A stretch of 57,976 nt of DNA from a virus: IMG/VR virus record IMGVR_UViG_3300028878_000001, positions 1 to 57,976 of that record; one strand, 5' to 3'. Below, piece after piece: positions 21,860 to 29,492 of the stretch (within the stretch, counting starts at the first letter, position 1; the number at the start of each line of letters is the position of its first letter). The notes under the pieces were generated by a model, which saw only the letters and a program-made list of their open reading frames with translations, searched no databases and was not told where the DNA came from. Both the position numbers and the translations under genes were made by a program.

Positions 21860-22302
21860 GGGGTATGCACCTCCTCCCGTTGTCCGATCCAGCCCAGGAA
21901 CGCGGCCAAGAACACGACCTCCAGGGCCACACACGCCACCGGCAGCGGCGCCCAGTCTTCCTGGTAGCCGTTCGGCATCCAGGTGGTCAGCCGCGACACC
22001 ACCAGGGTGGCGGCCATGGCCAGATTCAGGATCGCCCCCGCCCACCAGGCCTCAGTCCGCACCCGCCGGAACGGACGCAGGGCAAGCGCGACCACGACCG
22101 CGGCCAGCAGCACCCCGGTCACCGCGAACAGCGCCCCGACATAGGCGTGGCCCATGGCGACGTGTTCGGCGTTGGTGTGCTCGGGGGTGAGGTAGAGGTG
22201 GAGGGCGGCGTTGCCGGCTGCGGCCAGCGCACCGACGGCGGTGATGGTGGTGCTGGCCAGGCTGGCCCGGCTGGTCCGGACGGGTGCGAGGGTGGCCGTC
22301 AC
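21856..22302 (-). CDS. four-TM integral membrane protein
   Basis: 148 aa from GTG 22302, favoured by GAGGAG just upstream; an ATG at 22320 is the alternative. Four hydrophobic segments: ITAVGALAAAGNAALHLYL, AYVGALFAVTGVLLAAVVVALAL, AGAILNLAMAATLVV, VACVALEVVFLAAFLGWIG. Resembles small DoxX/DUF-type membrane proteins of actinobacterial chromosomes more than phage proteins. Possibly host-derived. Confidence 0.75.
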   Translation of the reverse strand: MTATLAPVRTSRASLASTTITAVGALAAAGNAALHLYLTPEHTNAEHVAMGHAYVGALFAVTGVLLAAVVVALALRPFRRVRTEAWWAGAILNLAMAATLVVSRLTTWMPNGYQEDWAPLPVACVALEVVFLAAFLGWIGQREEVHTP

Positions 22303-22390
22303 GGCGAGGCTCCTCTCCATGGGAAGGATCGGCCCAACCGGCAGTCTAGACCGAAAGAACTAGTCCGGGAAGGGGGAGCCGGAACGCCAA

Positions 22391-22423
22391 ACAGCCCCGC
22401 CCCCTGGTGCGGGGCGGGGCTGT
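22391..22423 (-). terminator. 13-bp perfect GC hairpin terminator
   Basis: ACAGCCCCGCCCC / GGGGCGGGGCTGT with a 7-nt loop, downstream of the leftward gene 22454-22648; followed on the minus strand by TGTTTGG. Best intrinsic-terminator candidate in the window; ends the operon that starts near 29.8 kb. Confidence 0.75.
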
Positions 22424-22453
22424 GGCGGGTGGAGCCGGGATGCTTGTGGTGCG

Positions 22454-22648
22454 TCAGATGGGTTCGGACACCTTGACGGTGAAGTAGCGGGGGCCGCCAC
22501 TGTCGCCCTTCTCCCGCACCCGCACGGTCCGTTCCAGGGTGCTGTGGGGGACGGGCTCGACGGTATAGGTGCCGCCGATGCGGGCGGTGATCCCGGCCAC
22601 GGCAGCGTCGAGGGCGGCGGTGGCGACGGTTTCCTTGAGGCGGTCCAC
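22454..22648 (-). CDS. small hypothetical protein
   Basis: 64 aa from GTG 22648 with GGAGG 6 nt upstream. N-terminal helix (LKETVATAALDAAVAGITARIG), then beta strands ending FTVKVSEPI. Last gene before the hairpin at 22391. Not recognised. Confidence 0.65.
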   Translation of the reverse strand: MDRLKETVATAALDAAVAGITARIGGTYTVEPVPHSTLERTVRVREKGDSGGPRYFTVKVSEPI

Positions 22649-22649
22649 G

Positions 22650-22922
22650 TCAGGCCTCCTCGGCCACGCGGGCGAAGGCGGCCGCGACGGCACCGTCGAC
22701 GGCGATCTGCTCGGGGCCGATGACCTCCAGCACACGGGTCTGGGTGATGACTGCCCGCAGCTGGGTGGTGGGCTGGAACCCGGTTCGTTCGGTCACCCAC
22801 AGCCGGGCGAACGCGCGGGCGTCCTCCAGGCTGAGGCTGGTCAGCACCTGCATCGGGTACTCGCGGCCGTCCCGGGTCAGGAACCGGTGCAGGGTGTGGG
22901 TGGGTGGAGTCTGGGTGTCCAT
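22650..22922 (-). CDS. hypothetical protein
   Basis: 90 aa, start overlapping the previous stop by one base. FLTRDGREYPMQVLTSLSLEDARAFARLWVTE suggests a small alpha/beta fold; C-terminal Ala-rich helix. Part of the long leftward accessory operon. Confidence 0.65.
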   Translation of the reverse strand: MDTQTPPTHTLHRFLTRDGREYPMQVLTSLSLEDARAFARLWVTERTGFQPTTQLRAVITQTRVLEVIGPEQIAVDGAVAAAFARVAEEA

Positions 22923-23332
22923 CAGGGATCCTCCATCGTCACGGTGATGGCCGGGTTGATCTCGGCCAGCAGGTTCCGGGCGGCACCCTCGATCTTGTCG
23001 AAGGCGTCGTTGAGCTTGGCGACCAGGGCGTCGGCGGTGGCGTCGTCGGGGGCCAGGGTGGGGGGGATGCGGACGTTGAAGGTGTAGACGCCGAACAGCA
23101 CCGGCCGGGGCGCGGGCGGGGGTGGGACATAGGCCTGCTCGACGGCCTGGCGGGCCAGCTCGTACCGGTCGAAGGTCTGGATGTAGCTGTCGGTCTGGTC
23201 GTAGGCACGCCATCCGGTTGCGGTGCGGCGGATGGTGCCCATCAGCAGGTTGGCGCCGACGGTGCGGACGTCGATGGTGCCTTCGACCTGGACCAGGTCC
23301 TCGATGGGTGGGGTGGGCTCGGGGGTGGCCAT
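22922..23332 (-). CDS. hypothetical protein
   Basis: 136 aa, ATG 23332 with GGAGCCCCCGC leader. Beta-rich first half (VEGTIDVRTVGANLLMGTIRRTATGWRAYD), Pro-rich linker, second half with an IEGAARNLLAEINPA helix. Function unknown. Confidence 0.65.
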   Translation of the reverse strand: MATPEPTPPIEDLVQVEGTIDVRTVGANLLMGTIRRTATGWRAYDQTDSYIQTFDRYELARQAVEQAYVPPPPAPRPVLFGVYTFNVRIPPTLAPDDATADALVAKLNDAFDKIEGAARNLLAEINPAITVTMEDP

Positions 23333-23343
23333 GCGGGGGCTCC

Positions 23344-23661
23344 TTACTGGAGGCTGAGCAGGTCGCGGACGGCGACCTCGCGTTCTTCCCCGTCGGGGAA
23401 GCGGACGATCCACAGGTCGCTGCGGGGCCCGGGGCCGTTGGCGGCCACGAAGGTCACCACACGGTTGGTGCCGCGGCGGTAGTCGGGTGGGCCACCGATT
23501 GGTGAGAACCGGTAGCGGCGCTCACGAGGGCGGGCGTGGGGGTCCAGCCGTTTGGGTGGGCACTTGCGGCAGCCGGCGGGCAGGCCGGGATGCCAGGCGC
23601 CCCCGCCGGTCACGTGCCCGGCCGCGGGGACACCGGGCACGGCCGGCCAGGTGCGAGTCAC
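23344..23661 (-). CDS. hypothetical basic protein
   Basis: 105 aa from GTG 23661 (overlap with the previous stop). N-terminus Gly/Pro-rich with CRKCPPKRL, C-terminus a beta unit (LWIVRFPDGEEREVAVRDLLSL). Possibly nucleic-acid-binding. Not recognised. Confidence 0.6.
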   Translation of the reverse strand: MTRTWPAVPGVPAAGHVTGGGAWHPGLPAGCRKCPPKRLDPHARPRERRYRFSPIGGPPDYRRGTNRVVTFVAANGPGPRSDLWIVRFPDGEEREVAVRDLLSLQ

Positions 23662-23870
23662 ACCCCGGCCGGGTTGACGGTGGCGGCGACCCGGCCGACT
23701 TCCTGGTCGGACAGGTGGTACAGGTCACGGACGGCCAGGATCGCGTTGGCGGCGGTGTAGCCGGCCTTGTGGTGGGCGGGGTCGCCGCGCCTGAGCCCGA
23801 ACGCGACCTCGATGCCGGCGGCGACCTTGTCGCCCTGGTGGCGGTCCAGGATGTCCTCGAACAGCCCCAT
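23658..23870 (-). CDS. small helical protein
   Basis: 70 aa, ATG with GAGGAGG leader. GLFEDILDRHQGDKVAAGIEVAFGLRRGD...LSDQEVGRVAATVNPAG, two or three helices. Directly follows repeat copy D in transcription order (about 18 nt from repeat to start). Unknown. Confidence 0.7.
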   Translation of the reverse strand: MGLFEDILDRHQGDKVAAGIEVAFGLRRGDPAHHKAGYTAANAILAVRDLYHLSDQEVGRVAATVNPAGV

Positions 23871-23887
23871 AGGGGCCTCCTCTCTGT

Positions 23888-23946
23888 TGGGGGGGTGGGT
23901 GACCCCCCACGGGGATGCTGTGCGGCCGGGAGGGGCACGCCTCGTG
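23888..23946 (-). repeat. two-hairpin intergenic repeat, copy D (reverse orientation)
   Basis: Reverse complement of copy A: the 18-nt CACGAGGCGTGCCCCTCC box (23929-23946) and the GGGGGGTCACCCACCCC box lie 20 nt apart exactly as in A. Sits between the stop of gene 23976-24425 and the start at 23870. Confidence 0.85.
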
Positions 23947-23975
23947 TCACGGCGGCCCCATCCCGGTGGGCACGG

Positions 23976-24425
23976 TCAGTCGTTGCCGTGCCAGATGCGG
24001 TAGGCGCGTCCCGGGTTCAGCCCCAGCCGGCGGTCGACCTCCGGCCAGCTGCCGGGGGTGCCTTTGGTGCGGTAGCCGTCGGCGACGGTCTGCTGGAACA
24101 CCGCCCCAACGTCGTTGCGGCGCATCCGGGCGGCCATGGCGATCAGGGTGTTGTAGCGGTCGGTGAGCTTGCGCCACTCGGCCACCCGTTCGGCCGGGCT
24201 GGTCAGCCGGGCGATGGGCCGCATCTCGTCTGGGGCACCGGCCGGCAACATGATCCCCCCGGCCGCCGGCACGAACACCGGGTTGCCGTCGGGGCGGTGG
24301 TAGTGGTCCCCGAGGGCGTCGTGGGTGGTGACGGCGTCGGCTTCGGTGGTGCCGGGAGCGACCTCGAACCCGTGGGTCAGCTCCAGGTGCGTCTTGGCGT
24401 CAAGGAACGTGGCGTGGGCGGGCAC
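23976..24425 (-). CDS. hypothetical protein, LxxHL-type
   Basis: 149 aa from GTG 24425, GAGGAGG leader. N-terminal FLDAKTHLELTHGFEVAPG resembles the two-His helix of 4173-4415. The C-terminal half (EWRKLTDRYNTLIAMAARMRRNDVG) is helical. Possibly a DNA-binding accessory protein. No family recognised. Confidence 0.7.
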   Translation of the reverse strand: MPAHATFLDAKTHLELTHGFEVAPGTTEADAVTTHDALGDHYHRPDGNPVFVPAAGGIMLPAGAPDEMRPIARLTSPAERVAEWRKLTDRYNTLIAMAARMRRNDVGAVFQQTVADGYRTKGTPGSWPEVDRRLGLNPGRAYRIWHGND

Positions 24426-24437
24426 GGGGGCCTCCTC

Positions 24438-24887
24438 TCAGATGATGGTGTGGCCGCACTCCAGGGTGAGCGCGGTGGTGGGGTCGGCCGGGTTGACGGT
24501 CCGTTCGCTTGTCACCCGCCGCTGGGGGTGGGTGGAGTCGGGGGCGAACGGGTCGCCTCCGGCCTCGCGGGTGCAGACATAGCAGCCGACCGTCTGGTTG
24601 CACAGCGGGCAGCCGGTCTGGGCGCAGCGGGCGCGGGCGGCGTCGACCATCGGCCGCTTCTCGCCGGCGTCGAGGCTGGCGTAACGGGTCATCGGGTCGT
24701 TCTCGAACGCTTCCACCAGGCAGTGCTCGTAGGCGGCGGCCTCGGCCTGCTCGTAGCGCAGCCGGGCGACGAAGGACGCCACGCCGTGGTGGGCGATGTG
24801 GGCGCGGTCCTCGGCCTCGGCCTGCTCGACCATGTAGGTCTCGTAGGCGGTTTCCTCTTCGTCGGTCAGCTCGATGTTGGCGGTCAT
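24438..24887 (-). CDS. zinc-finger-containing hypothetical protein
   Basis: 149 aa. Acidic helical N-terminal half (ELTDEEETAYETYMVEQAEAEDRAH), then CAQTGCPLCNQTVGCYVC, a CxxxxCxxC...CxxC metal cluster, and a C-terminal LECGHTI. Overall pattern of a zinc-dependent adaptor; unknown function. Confidence 0.72.
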   Translation of the reverse strand: MTANIELTDEEETAYETYMVEQAEAEDRAHIAHHGVASFVARLRYEQAEAAAYEHCLVEAFENDPMTRYASLDAGEKRPMVDAARARCAQTGCPLCNQTVGCYVCTREAGGDPFAPDSTHPQRRVTSERTVNPADPTTALTLECGHTII

Positions 24888-24888
24888 G

Positions 24889-25260
24889 TCAGTAGTCCTC
24901 CTCGGACCAGGCCTCGCCGGCGTCGTCGGGGCTCCAGTCGGATGGTGGGTGGACGGGGTATCGCTGGTTCAGCTCGGCCTCCCGGTCGAGCCGCTTGCTC
25001 CAGTGGTGCTCGCAGCGGGGGTAGGGGATGCCGGTGCCGGACAGCGACATGCGCAGCTCGACCCGGCCGAAGCAGTCCTCGCTGGTGCCGCCCGGGTCGT
25101 CCAGGCACTCCAGCGGGGGAGCGCACACCGGGCAGTCCTCTTCGTAGCCGACGTGGCGCACGCCACGGTCGACCTGGCCGATGCTCAGATGGGTCGGTTC
25201 GGCGTCGGGGTGGGCGCGCTCAGCGGCGAGCTGGGCGAGGCGGGCGTCGAGGTCGCTCAT
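24889..25260 (-). CDS. hypothetical Cys-containing acidic protein
   Basis: 123 aa from ATG 25260. N-terminal helix DLDARLAQLAAERAH, then DCPVCAPPLECLD, later RCEHHWSKRLDRE. Cys/His-rich and acidic at the C-terminus (DDAGEAWSEEDY). Coupled to neighbours. Unknown. Confidence 0.68.
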   Translation of the reverse strand: MSDLDARLAQLAAERAHPDAEPTHLSIGQVDRGVRHVGYEEDCPVCAPPLECLDDPGGTSEDCFGRVELRMSLSGTGIPYPRCEHHWSKRLDREAELNQRYPVHPPSDWSPDDAGEAWSEEDY

Positions 25261-25802
25261 GCGGTGGTCCTTTCGGGGTAGGCGGTGTGGAAGGTGGTCA
25301 CCTGTCCGGCGATCCAGGCGGCGGCCGCGGCCGCGTTGGGCAGCTCGATGGCGGCGCGGGTGCCGTTGGGGCGCCGGGCGCTCCAGTAGGCGAACTGGCG
25401 GCACCCGAGGATCTTGGCGACCCGCAGCAGGTACTCCTCGAACGACCGGGGCGGGGTGTAGCGGGCGCCCTTGGGGGAGGCGAGGGCATCGAGGCGGCGG
25501 GTGATGCGCCGCAGACACCGAACCATCCCCTCAGCCCGGGGCAGGTCAACGGCATAGACGTTGCGGTACTCGACCGACCAGCCGTAGCTGCCGTCGCTCA
25601 TCATGTCGTCGGAGGCGTACGCGCCGACCTGGAGGTCGGCCAGCTCGGGGCTGTCGCTGTCCAGGAAGCTGCGCAGCTCGCCGGCGTCGTTGTAGTGGTG
25701 GACGTCGGCGGTCAGCCGCAGGGTGTGCTGGCCGTCGAAGCCTTGGGACAGGTCGGTGTCGAACAGCAGGACAAGGTTGCGGGGGCCGCTGGTGGTGGGC
25801 AT
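25257..25802 (-). CDS. hypothetical protein
   Basis: 181 aa. N-terminal beta region (RNLVLLFDTDLS...HTLRLTADVHHYND), central ASDDMMSDGSYGWSVEYRNVYAVDL, C-terminal helix with NAAAAAAWIAGQV. Weak overall resemblance to small nuclease-associated proteins; not assignable. AAAGG leader before the ATG. Confidence 0.68.
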   Translation of the reverse strand: MPTTSGPRNLVLLFDTDLSQGFDGQHTLRLTADVHHYNDAGELRSFLDSDSPELADLQVGAYASDDMMSDGSYGWSVEYRNVYAVDLPRAEGMVRCLRRITRRLDALASPKGARYTPPRSFEEYLLRVAKILGCRQFAYWSARRPNGTRAAIELPNAAAAAAWIAGQVTTFHTAYPERTTA

Positions 25803-25888
25803 GGCGGGCCTTTCGGTAGGTGGGGCCTGATCACCTCACGCGCGGGGCGTGGGGTGGTCGGGCCTCACCTCCTTCCTTGGTTGAGGGG

Positions 25889-26101
25889 TCAGACCGCGCC
25901 GTAGGCGGCAGCGGCGATCTGGTGCTTGGTGCGGTAGCGGATGACGTCGGCGGCGACCCGCTCGGGCTCAGCGCCGAACAGGTCGGCCAGCAGCATCGAG
26001 CTGATCAGCTCAACCACCGTGGAGGGGTCGCGGTCGCCGGGTTCGTCGTTCTCGGCGATCCAGGCGACCCCAGCCCGGTAGCTGGCCTGCTTGAGGGCCA
26101 T
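25889..26101 (-). CDS. small helical protein
   Basis: 70 aa, mostly helix (STVVELISSMLLADLFGAEPERVAADVIRY). Start overlaps the previous stop. The 25803-25888 spacer contains a small GC hairpin. Unknown. Confidence 0.65.
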   Translation of the reverse strand: MALKQASYRAGVAWIAENDEPGDRDPSTVVELISSMLLADLFGAEPERVAADVIRYRTKHQIAAAAYGAV

Positions 26102-26445
26102 CAGCCGGCCAGCGGTGAGGCATCATCGAGTTGGATGCGGACGGCGCGGGCCTGGCCGTCGACCAGGACCCGGCGGGTGCTGGGGTCGAAGTCGGGGGCC
26201 TCCAGGGTGACGTCCTGGCCGGCCTTGACGACGTCGGCGGCGATGCGGCGGCTGTTGGCCCGGTAGGCGTCCAGGGCGTTCTCGTTGACGGTCAGGACCC
26301 GGAAGTCGGGACCGGCGGCTGACGCCTGCACGGCCAGGATGACCGGCTGGTCGGCGTTGATTGCCCGGGACAGCAACGCCCGAAGCTGGCGGGCCTCGGC
26401 TGGGCTCATGGCCAGGTTGATGTCGGTGTAGCGCGGGGCTTCCAT
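26101..26445 (-). CDS. hypothetical protein
   Basis: 114 aa from ATG 26445 (GGAG 5 nt before); a GTG two codons upstream is less likely. SPAEARQLRALLSRAINADQPVILAV, then strands and an AYRANSRRIAADVV helix. Could be a small DNA- or ligand-binding alpha/beta domain; not recognised. Confidence 0.65.
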   Translation of the reverse strand: MEAPRYTDINLAMSPAEARQLRALLSRAINADQPVILAVQASAAGPDFRVLTVNENALDAYRANSRRIAADVVKAGQDVTLEAPDFDPSTRRVLVDGQARAVRIQLDDASPLAG

Positions 26446-26447
26446 GG

Positions 26448-26816
26448 TCACTCCGTTTCGGGGTTGGTGGGGGTGTCGGTCATGGTGGCGGCGCCGGCCA
26501 GCACGGTCAGGCGCAACCGGTTGGTGGCGATGCGGCGCTGGAGGATGGCGACCGGGGTGGGGTCGTGGCCACGGTCGGTGAGGCTGCCCGCGAGGTGGCC
26601 GAGGGCTTCCAGGATCAGGTCGACGGCGAAGTCATCGAGCAGGGGGCGGGCGGCGGGGGTTTCGGCCGCGACTAGCTCGGCCTCGTTCCACCAGCGGCCG
26701 CTGATCTGGTAGTGGTTGTCGCCGTCGTGGAAGCGGCGGCCGGTGATCGGCCCTTTGGTGTTGGCGCCGGTCCAGGCTTGCTGGCCGACCTCGTAGCTGT
26801 ACGGTGGAACGCTCAC
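26448..26816 (-). CDS. hypothetical protein
   Basis: 122 aa from GTG 26816 with GGAG 6 nt upstream. Aromatic N-terminus (YSYEVGQQAWTGANTKGPITGRRF, HYQISGRWW) followed by helices. Unknown function, middle of the leftward accessory operon. Confidence 0.62.
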   Translation of the reverse strand: MSVPPYSYEVGQQAWTGANTKGPITGRRFHDGDNHYQISGRWWNEAELVAAETPAARPLLDDFAVDLILEALGHLAGSLTDRGHDPTPVAILQRRIATNRLRLTVLAGAATMTDTPTNPETE

Positions 26817-27034
26817 GGGATGCTCCGTTCGGGGTAGCTGACCCACCCCTCGGAGAGGTGGCCGCTGGCGGTCATGGTGTTGGTGTAGGGGCGAAGGGGA
26901 ACCGGCAGGTCCAGCGGCGCGGCGGCGCCGGTGGCGGTCACGGTGGGCACCCACCGCATGCCTGCCTTGACCTTGCTGCGCCGGTCGTCGTCGCCGAAGC
27001 GGCCACGGTCGCGGATCGCGTTGCCTGGTCTCAT
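26813..27034 (-). CDS. small hypothetical protein
   Basis: 73 aa from ATG 27034 (ATGA overlap). Basic N-terminal part (RDRGRFGDDDRRSKVKAG), then beta strands. No family recognised. Confidence 0.6.
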   Translation of the reverse strand: MRPGNAIRDRGRFGDDDRRSKVKAGMRWVPTVTATGAAAPLDLPVPLRPYTNTMTASGHLSEGWVSYPERSIP

Positions 27035-27534
27035 GCCATCTCCAATCTGGCGTCGATGCCGCACTGGGCGTGGGCGATGACGCTGTTCTTCTGCTCGGGC
27101 TGCCAGAACTCGCCCATCTCGTCATCGGCGGGCTCGCCGCACAGCTCGCAGCCGTTCGGCCACTGGCGGCGGTTCTCGGCTGCCTGACGGTCCTTGATCT
27201 GCAACCACGTCAGGGGCGGGGCGGTACGGGGCGCAGGGGCGGCGGCCGCGGTGGTGGCCAGCGGCTCGCCGGTCGGGGCGGGGGCGTCTTCGTCGCGCTC
27301 GACATAGGCCATGTCGGCCACCTTGACCAGCGGACGGCTGCGGGTGGTGACCAGGATCCGGTAGGCGGTGGCGCCGGCTGCGGTCAGCCGGTAGGTGCCG
27401 CCCTTGGGGCCGAACACGATGTGGCCGGCCTGGACCGTCTCCAGGTGCTTGGCGGTGGCGTCGATGGTGCGGGTGCCGACCCGGTAGACGAACTCGCCCG
27501 GGCGGACGTCGGTGAGCTTGATGCGCTTCTGCAC
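27031..27534 (-). CDS. hypothetical protein with CxxC...C
   Basis: 167 aa. First 90 residues beta-rich (RIKLTDVRPGEFVYRVGTR...GTYRLTAAGATAYRILV), Ala/Pro linker, then helical WLQIKDRQAAENRRQW and NGCELCGEP...HAQCG metal site. Function unknown. Confidence 0.68.
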   Translation of the reverse strand: MQKRIKLTDVRPGEFVYRVGTRTIDATAKHLETVQAGHIVFGPKGGTYRLTAAGATAYRILVTTRSRPLVKVADMAYVERDEDAPAPTGEPLATTAAAAPAPRTAPPLTWLQIKDRQAAENRRQWPNGCELCGEPADDEMGEFWQPEQKNSVIAHAQCGIDARLEMA

Positions 27535-27542
27535 GGTGTCTC

Positions 27543-27638
27543 CTACCAGGGGAGCGGCTTGCCGCTCGGGGTGGTGGTGTCAGGGGTGGGGCGAGGCTTG
27601 GGGTGGGGCCGCTTGACCTGAACCCGGATCTGGCGCAT
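27543..27638 (-). CDS. possible 31-aa Pro/Lys-rich peptide
   Basis: ATG 27638, one base after the upstream stop (TGAcATG), so re-initiation is possible; no own ribosome site. Pro/Arg/Lys/Thr composition without structure. Fills the gap between two genes. Confidence 0.35.
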   Translation of the reverse strand: MRQIRVQVKRPHPKPRPTPDTTTPSGKPLPW

Positions 27639-27639
27639 G

Positions 27640-27897
27640 TCAGTAGGCCTCGGCGGCGACAACGACGAAGTTGACGCCGCGATAGCCGACCGGGCTGGCG
27701 TGGCGGGCGCAGGTGGTCAGGTGGGTGGTGCGCTTGGGCCCGACGCCGATCTTGTGGGTCCAGAAGTCCTCGGTGTGGCGGACGGTGGCGCGGTAGCTGC
27801 AACCACCAGGGGCCATGGTTGCGCCGCCGCAGAGGCGGCCGGCGGCCCGGTTGGCTTCGAGCCGGGCGTGCTTGGTGTGGCTGATGTCGTAGCCCAT
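27640..27897 (-). CDS. hypothetical Cys/His protein
   Basis: 85 aa; ATG 27897 has the recurrent GGAGGCCCACCCGC leader. KHARLEANRAAGRLCGGATMAPGGCSYRATV and LTTCARHASPV give three Cys and several His. The FWTHKIGVGPKRTTH stretch suggests a nucleic-acid-binding loop. Unknown. Confidence 0.68.
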   Translation of the reverse strand: MGYDISHTKHARLEANRAAGRLCGGATMAPGGCSYRATVRHTEDFWTHKIGVGPKRTTHLTTCARHASPVGYRGVNFVVVAAEAY

Positions 27898-27911
27898 GCG
27901 GGTGGGCCTCC

Positions 27912-28142
27912 TCACAGTCCGGGGTCGGCGTCGCTGACCACCCCGAAGCCGTCGAAGGTTCCGGAGCAATCAGCGGGGTCGAACCCGTCGTCGTAGGGGT
28001 AGAACGGCTCGGGGCCGCCGTCGTCGGCGTCCACGTCCAGGTCGTCGCGGTCCCAGCCGCCGGGGTCGTCGGCGGCGCCTTCGTCGCTGTCGGCCGTGGC
28101 GGGTGGGAGGCGGTCGAAGTCGGCCGCGTCGGTGGGGCTCAT
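27912..28142 (-). CDS. small highly acidic protein
   Basis: 76 aa with ATGA overlap to the previous gene. Extremely Asp-rich (DSDEGAADDPGGWDRDDLDVDADDGG) and Tyr/Phe-containing C-terminus. Such acidic phage proteins often mimic DNA or inhibit host enzymes; here that is only a possibility. Confidence 0.7.
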   Translation of the reverse strand: MSPTDAADFDRLPPATADSDEGAADDPGGWDRDDLDVDADDGGPEPFYPYDDGFDPADCSGTFDGFGVVSDADPGL

Positions 28143-28276
28143 GCCTTGCTCTGGGAGGGGCGCACGTTGAGGACGGCGGGAAGCTGGAGGGCGTCGGCGG
28201 GCAGGTCGTCGTTGGAGCTGATCCGGCGGCCGGTGGTGATCTGGCCGTCGTAGCGGGCGGTGTTCTTGTCGGCCAT
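28139..28276 (-). CDS. 45-aa small protein
   Basis: ATG 28276 with AAGGAGGCCACCCGC leader. ARYDGQITTGRRISSNDDLPADALQLPAVLNVRPSQ. The strong leader and ATGA coupling to the acidic protein support it. Unknown. Confidence 0.65.
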   Translation of the reverse strand: MADKNTARYDGQITTGRRISSNDDLPADALQLPAVLNVRPSQSKA

Positions 28277-28371
28277 GCGGGTGGCCTCCTTGAGTGCGCG
28301 GTGCGGATGCTGCGGGGCGGGCCGCCGGGGCTCGAACCCGGGTGCATGCCGTTCGGCTCACGCGAGGTTGC

Positions 28372-28530
28372 TCACCCGAGGGTGAGGCCTCGCCGCTTGG
28401 CCTCAGCCAAGCAGGTGGGGCACGCGGGGGCGCCCCGGGCCGACCAGTCGGCCGGCAGGTTGGCCCCGCACAGCGGGGCGTCGGTGGTGTCGGGCGGTAG
28501 CCCGAGGAACGTGAGGAACAGATGGGACAT
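28372..28530 (-). CDS. 52-aa protein with zinc knuckle
   Basis: ATG 28530, GGAGG 5 nt upstream. LCGANLPADWSARGAPACPTCLAEAKRR: C...CxxC. Its 3-prime end overlaps a CTCACC-CTCG-GGTGAG hairpin. Unknown. Confidence 0.65.
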   Translation of the reverse strand: MSHLFLTFLGLPPDTTDAPLCGANLPADWSARGAPACPTCLAEAKRRGLTLG

Positions 28531-28590
28531 GGGAACCTCCCCGGTTGGTGCGGTGATGCAGGGCGGTGGGCGCCGGTTCCCGGTTGAAGC

Positions 28591-28815
28591 TCAGACCTCG
28601 CGGACTGATTCGATGCGGTCGCGGGGCAAGCCGCTGATCCCGCAGGCGGCCGCGATGGCCTCCAGGCGGGTGTCGGCCTCGATGGTGACGGTCAGGGCGA
28701 TGAACGGGCGGGCCAGCCCGGGCCAGCGAACCTCGTAGGTGCTGGGGCCGGGCACGTTCAGGGCGTCGTGGGGGCGGCGGTTCTCGTAGGGGCTGCGGGG
28801 ATAGGCGATGCTCAT
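28591..28815 (-). CDS. small hypothetical protein
   Basis: 74 aa. Alternating pattern YEVRWPGLARPFIALTVTIEADTRLEAIAAACG typical of a beta-beta-alpha domain; ATGA overlap with the neighbour. The same kind of single-domain beta/alpha protein occurs widely in actinophages. Unknown function. Confidence 0.65.
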   Translation of the reverse strand: MSIAYPRSPYENRRPHDALNVPGPSTYEVRWPGLARPFIALTVTIEADTRLEAIAAACGISGLPRDRIESVREV

Positions 28816-29039
28816 GCGGTGCTCCGGTTCGCGATGTGGACCTGGAGGGCTTCGGCCGCGCTGGCGGCGGACAGACGGCGGGGCAGGCGGGCGATGCGAC
28901 CGGCCATGCGGTAGGTGCTGTCGCCGGCGGCACGGACGCTGACGCGGCCAGAGGCGCGCAGCAGCCAGCGGTCGCCGTCGACGGTGGCCTTGGCGACGAT
29001 CGTGTCGATCAGCGGGGTGTTGTGGGTGCGGTCAGTCAT
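28812..29039 (-). CDS. small hypothetical protein
   Basis: 75 aa, beta strands (IVAKATVDGDRWLLRASGRVSVRAAGD) plus helix AASAAEALQVHIA. Overlaps genes on both sides by 4 nt. Unknown. Confidence 0.65.
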   Translation of the reverse strand: MTDRTHNTPLIDTIVAKATVDGDRWLLRASGRVSVRAAGDSTYRMAGRIARLPRRLSAASAAEALQVHIANRSTA

Positions 29040-29134
29040 GGGGTTCTCCTCATGCGCAGGTTGCGGACGATCAGGCGGCCGACGCCGGCGAAGTACAGGC
29101 TGGCGAACGGCACGTACCAGTAGGCGTTGCTCAT
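29036..29134 (-). CDS. 32-aa membrane micropeptide
   Basis: ATG 29134 with AGGAG 6 nt upstream. AYWYVPFASLYFAGVGRLIV is one membrane helix, followed by a basic RNLRMRRTP tail; inside-positive orientation. ATGA overlap with the next gene supports translation. Confidence 0.6.
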   Translation of the reverse strand: MSNAYWYVPFASLYFAGVGRLIVRNLRMRRTP

Positions 29135-29143
29135 GACGGGCTC

Positions 29144-29293
29144 CTACTTGATGGCGTTGCGCTGGGCGGTGGTGGAGGTGGCCCAGTTGCCGGCGGCGAT
29201 GTTCTGGATGGCGCGGTAGTAGTCGACGACGACGACAGGGGCGGCGGCGGCGGCGGTCTGGGCTTCGGCACGGTGGATGTTGCTGGCGGCCAT
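29144..29293 (-). CDS. 49-aa small protein, first gene of the accessory operon
   Basis: ATG 29293 with AAGGAGGCCACCCGC leader. Ala-rich helix (AEAQTAAAAAPVVVVDYYRAIQNIAAG). It is preceded by ~510 nt of untranslated leader after the predicted promoter at 29805-29833. Unknown. Confidence 0.65.
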   Translation of the reverse strand: MAASNIHRAEAQTAAAAAPVVVVDYYRAIQNIAAGNWATSTTAQRNAIK

Positions 29294-29422
29294 GCGGGTG
29301 GCCTCCTTCTGCGGTAGGGGTGGAACGCGCGCTCGCTCGCGAGGCACGCGCGGGGCGGCGGGTGGGCTGCCGGGGCGTAGGACTTGCTGGCTCCTAGCCG
29401 GCGTTGCTACCTGGCCGCGCAG

Positions 29423-29492
29423 TGGCCAGCAGGGACTTGAACCCTTGGCGGCCAGCCCGTAGGCCGGCACCCGCCTCCTTCGGCGGCTGGTC
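29423..29492 (-). tRNA. tRNA-like element (degenerate or pseudo-tRNA)
   Basis: On the minus strand a cloverleaf-like fold of about 70 nt can be drawn: GACCAGC pairs with GCTGGCC (one A-C mismatch), D-like hairpin CGCC-GAAGGA-GGCG, anticodon-like stem GCCGG/CTGGC with an 8-nt loop CCTACGGG, T-arm AGGG-TTCAAGT-CCCT with a standard T-loop. The 8-nt loop, missing linker and 4-bp T-stem are abnormal, so it is not a standard tRNA. It lies inside the long leader of the 29.3-kb operon. Confidence 0.3.

Noticed and set aside
23487-25904. 805-codon rightward open frame
   Set aside because: Runs antisense to five leftward genes with good starts and coupling; low-complexity Gly/Val/Gln product; treated as a shadow.
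28312-28345. Possible leftward tRNA (CCGGGTTCGAGCCCCGG T-arm)
   Set aside because: Good T-arm, but no complementary 5-prime acceptor within 60-100 nt and no anticodon arm; likely chance or remnant.
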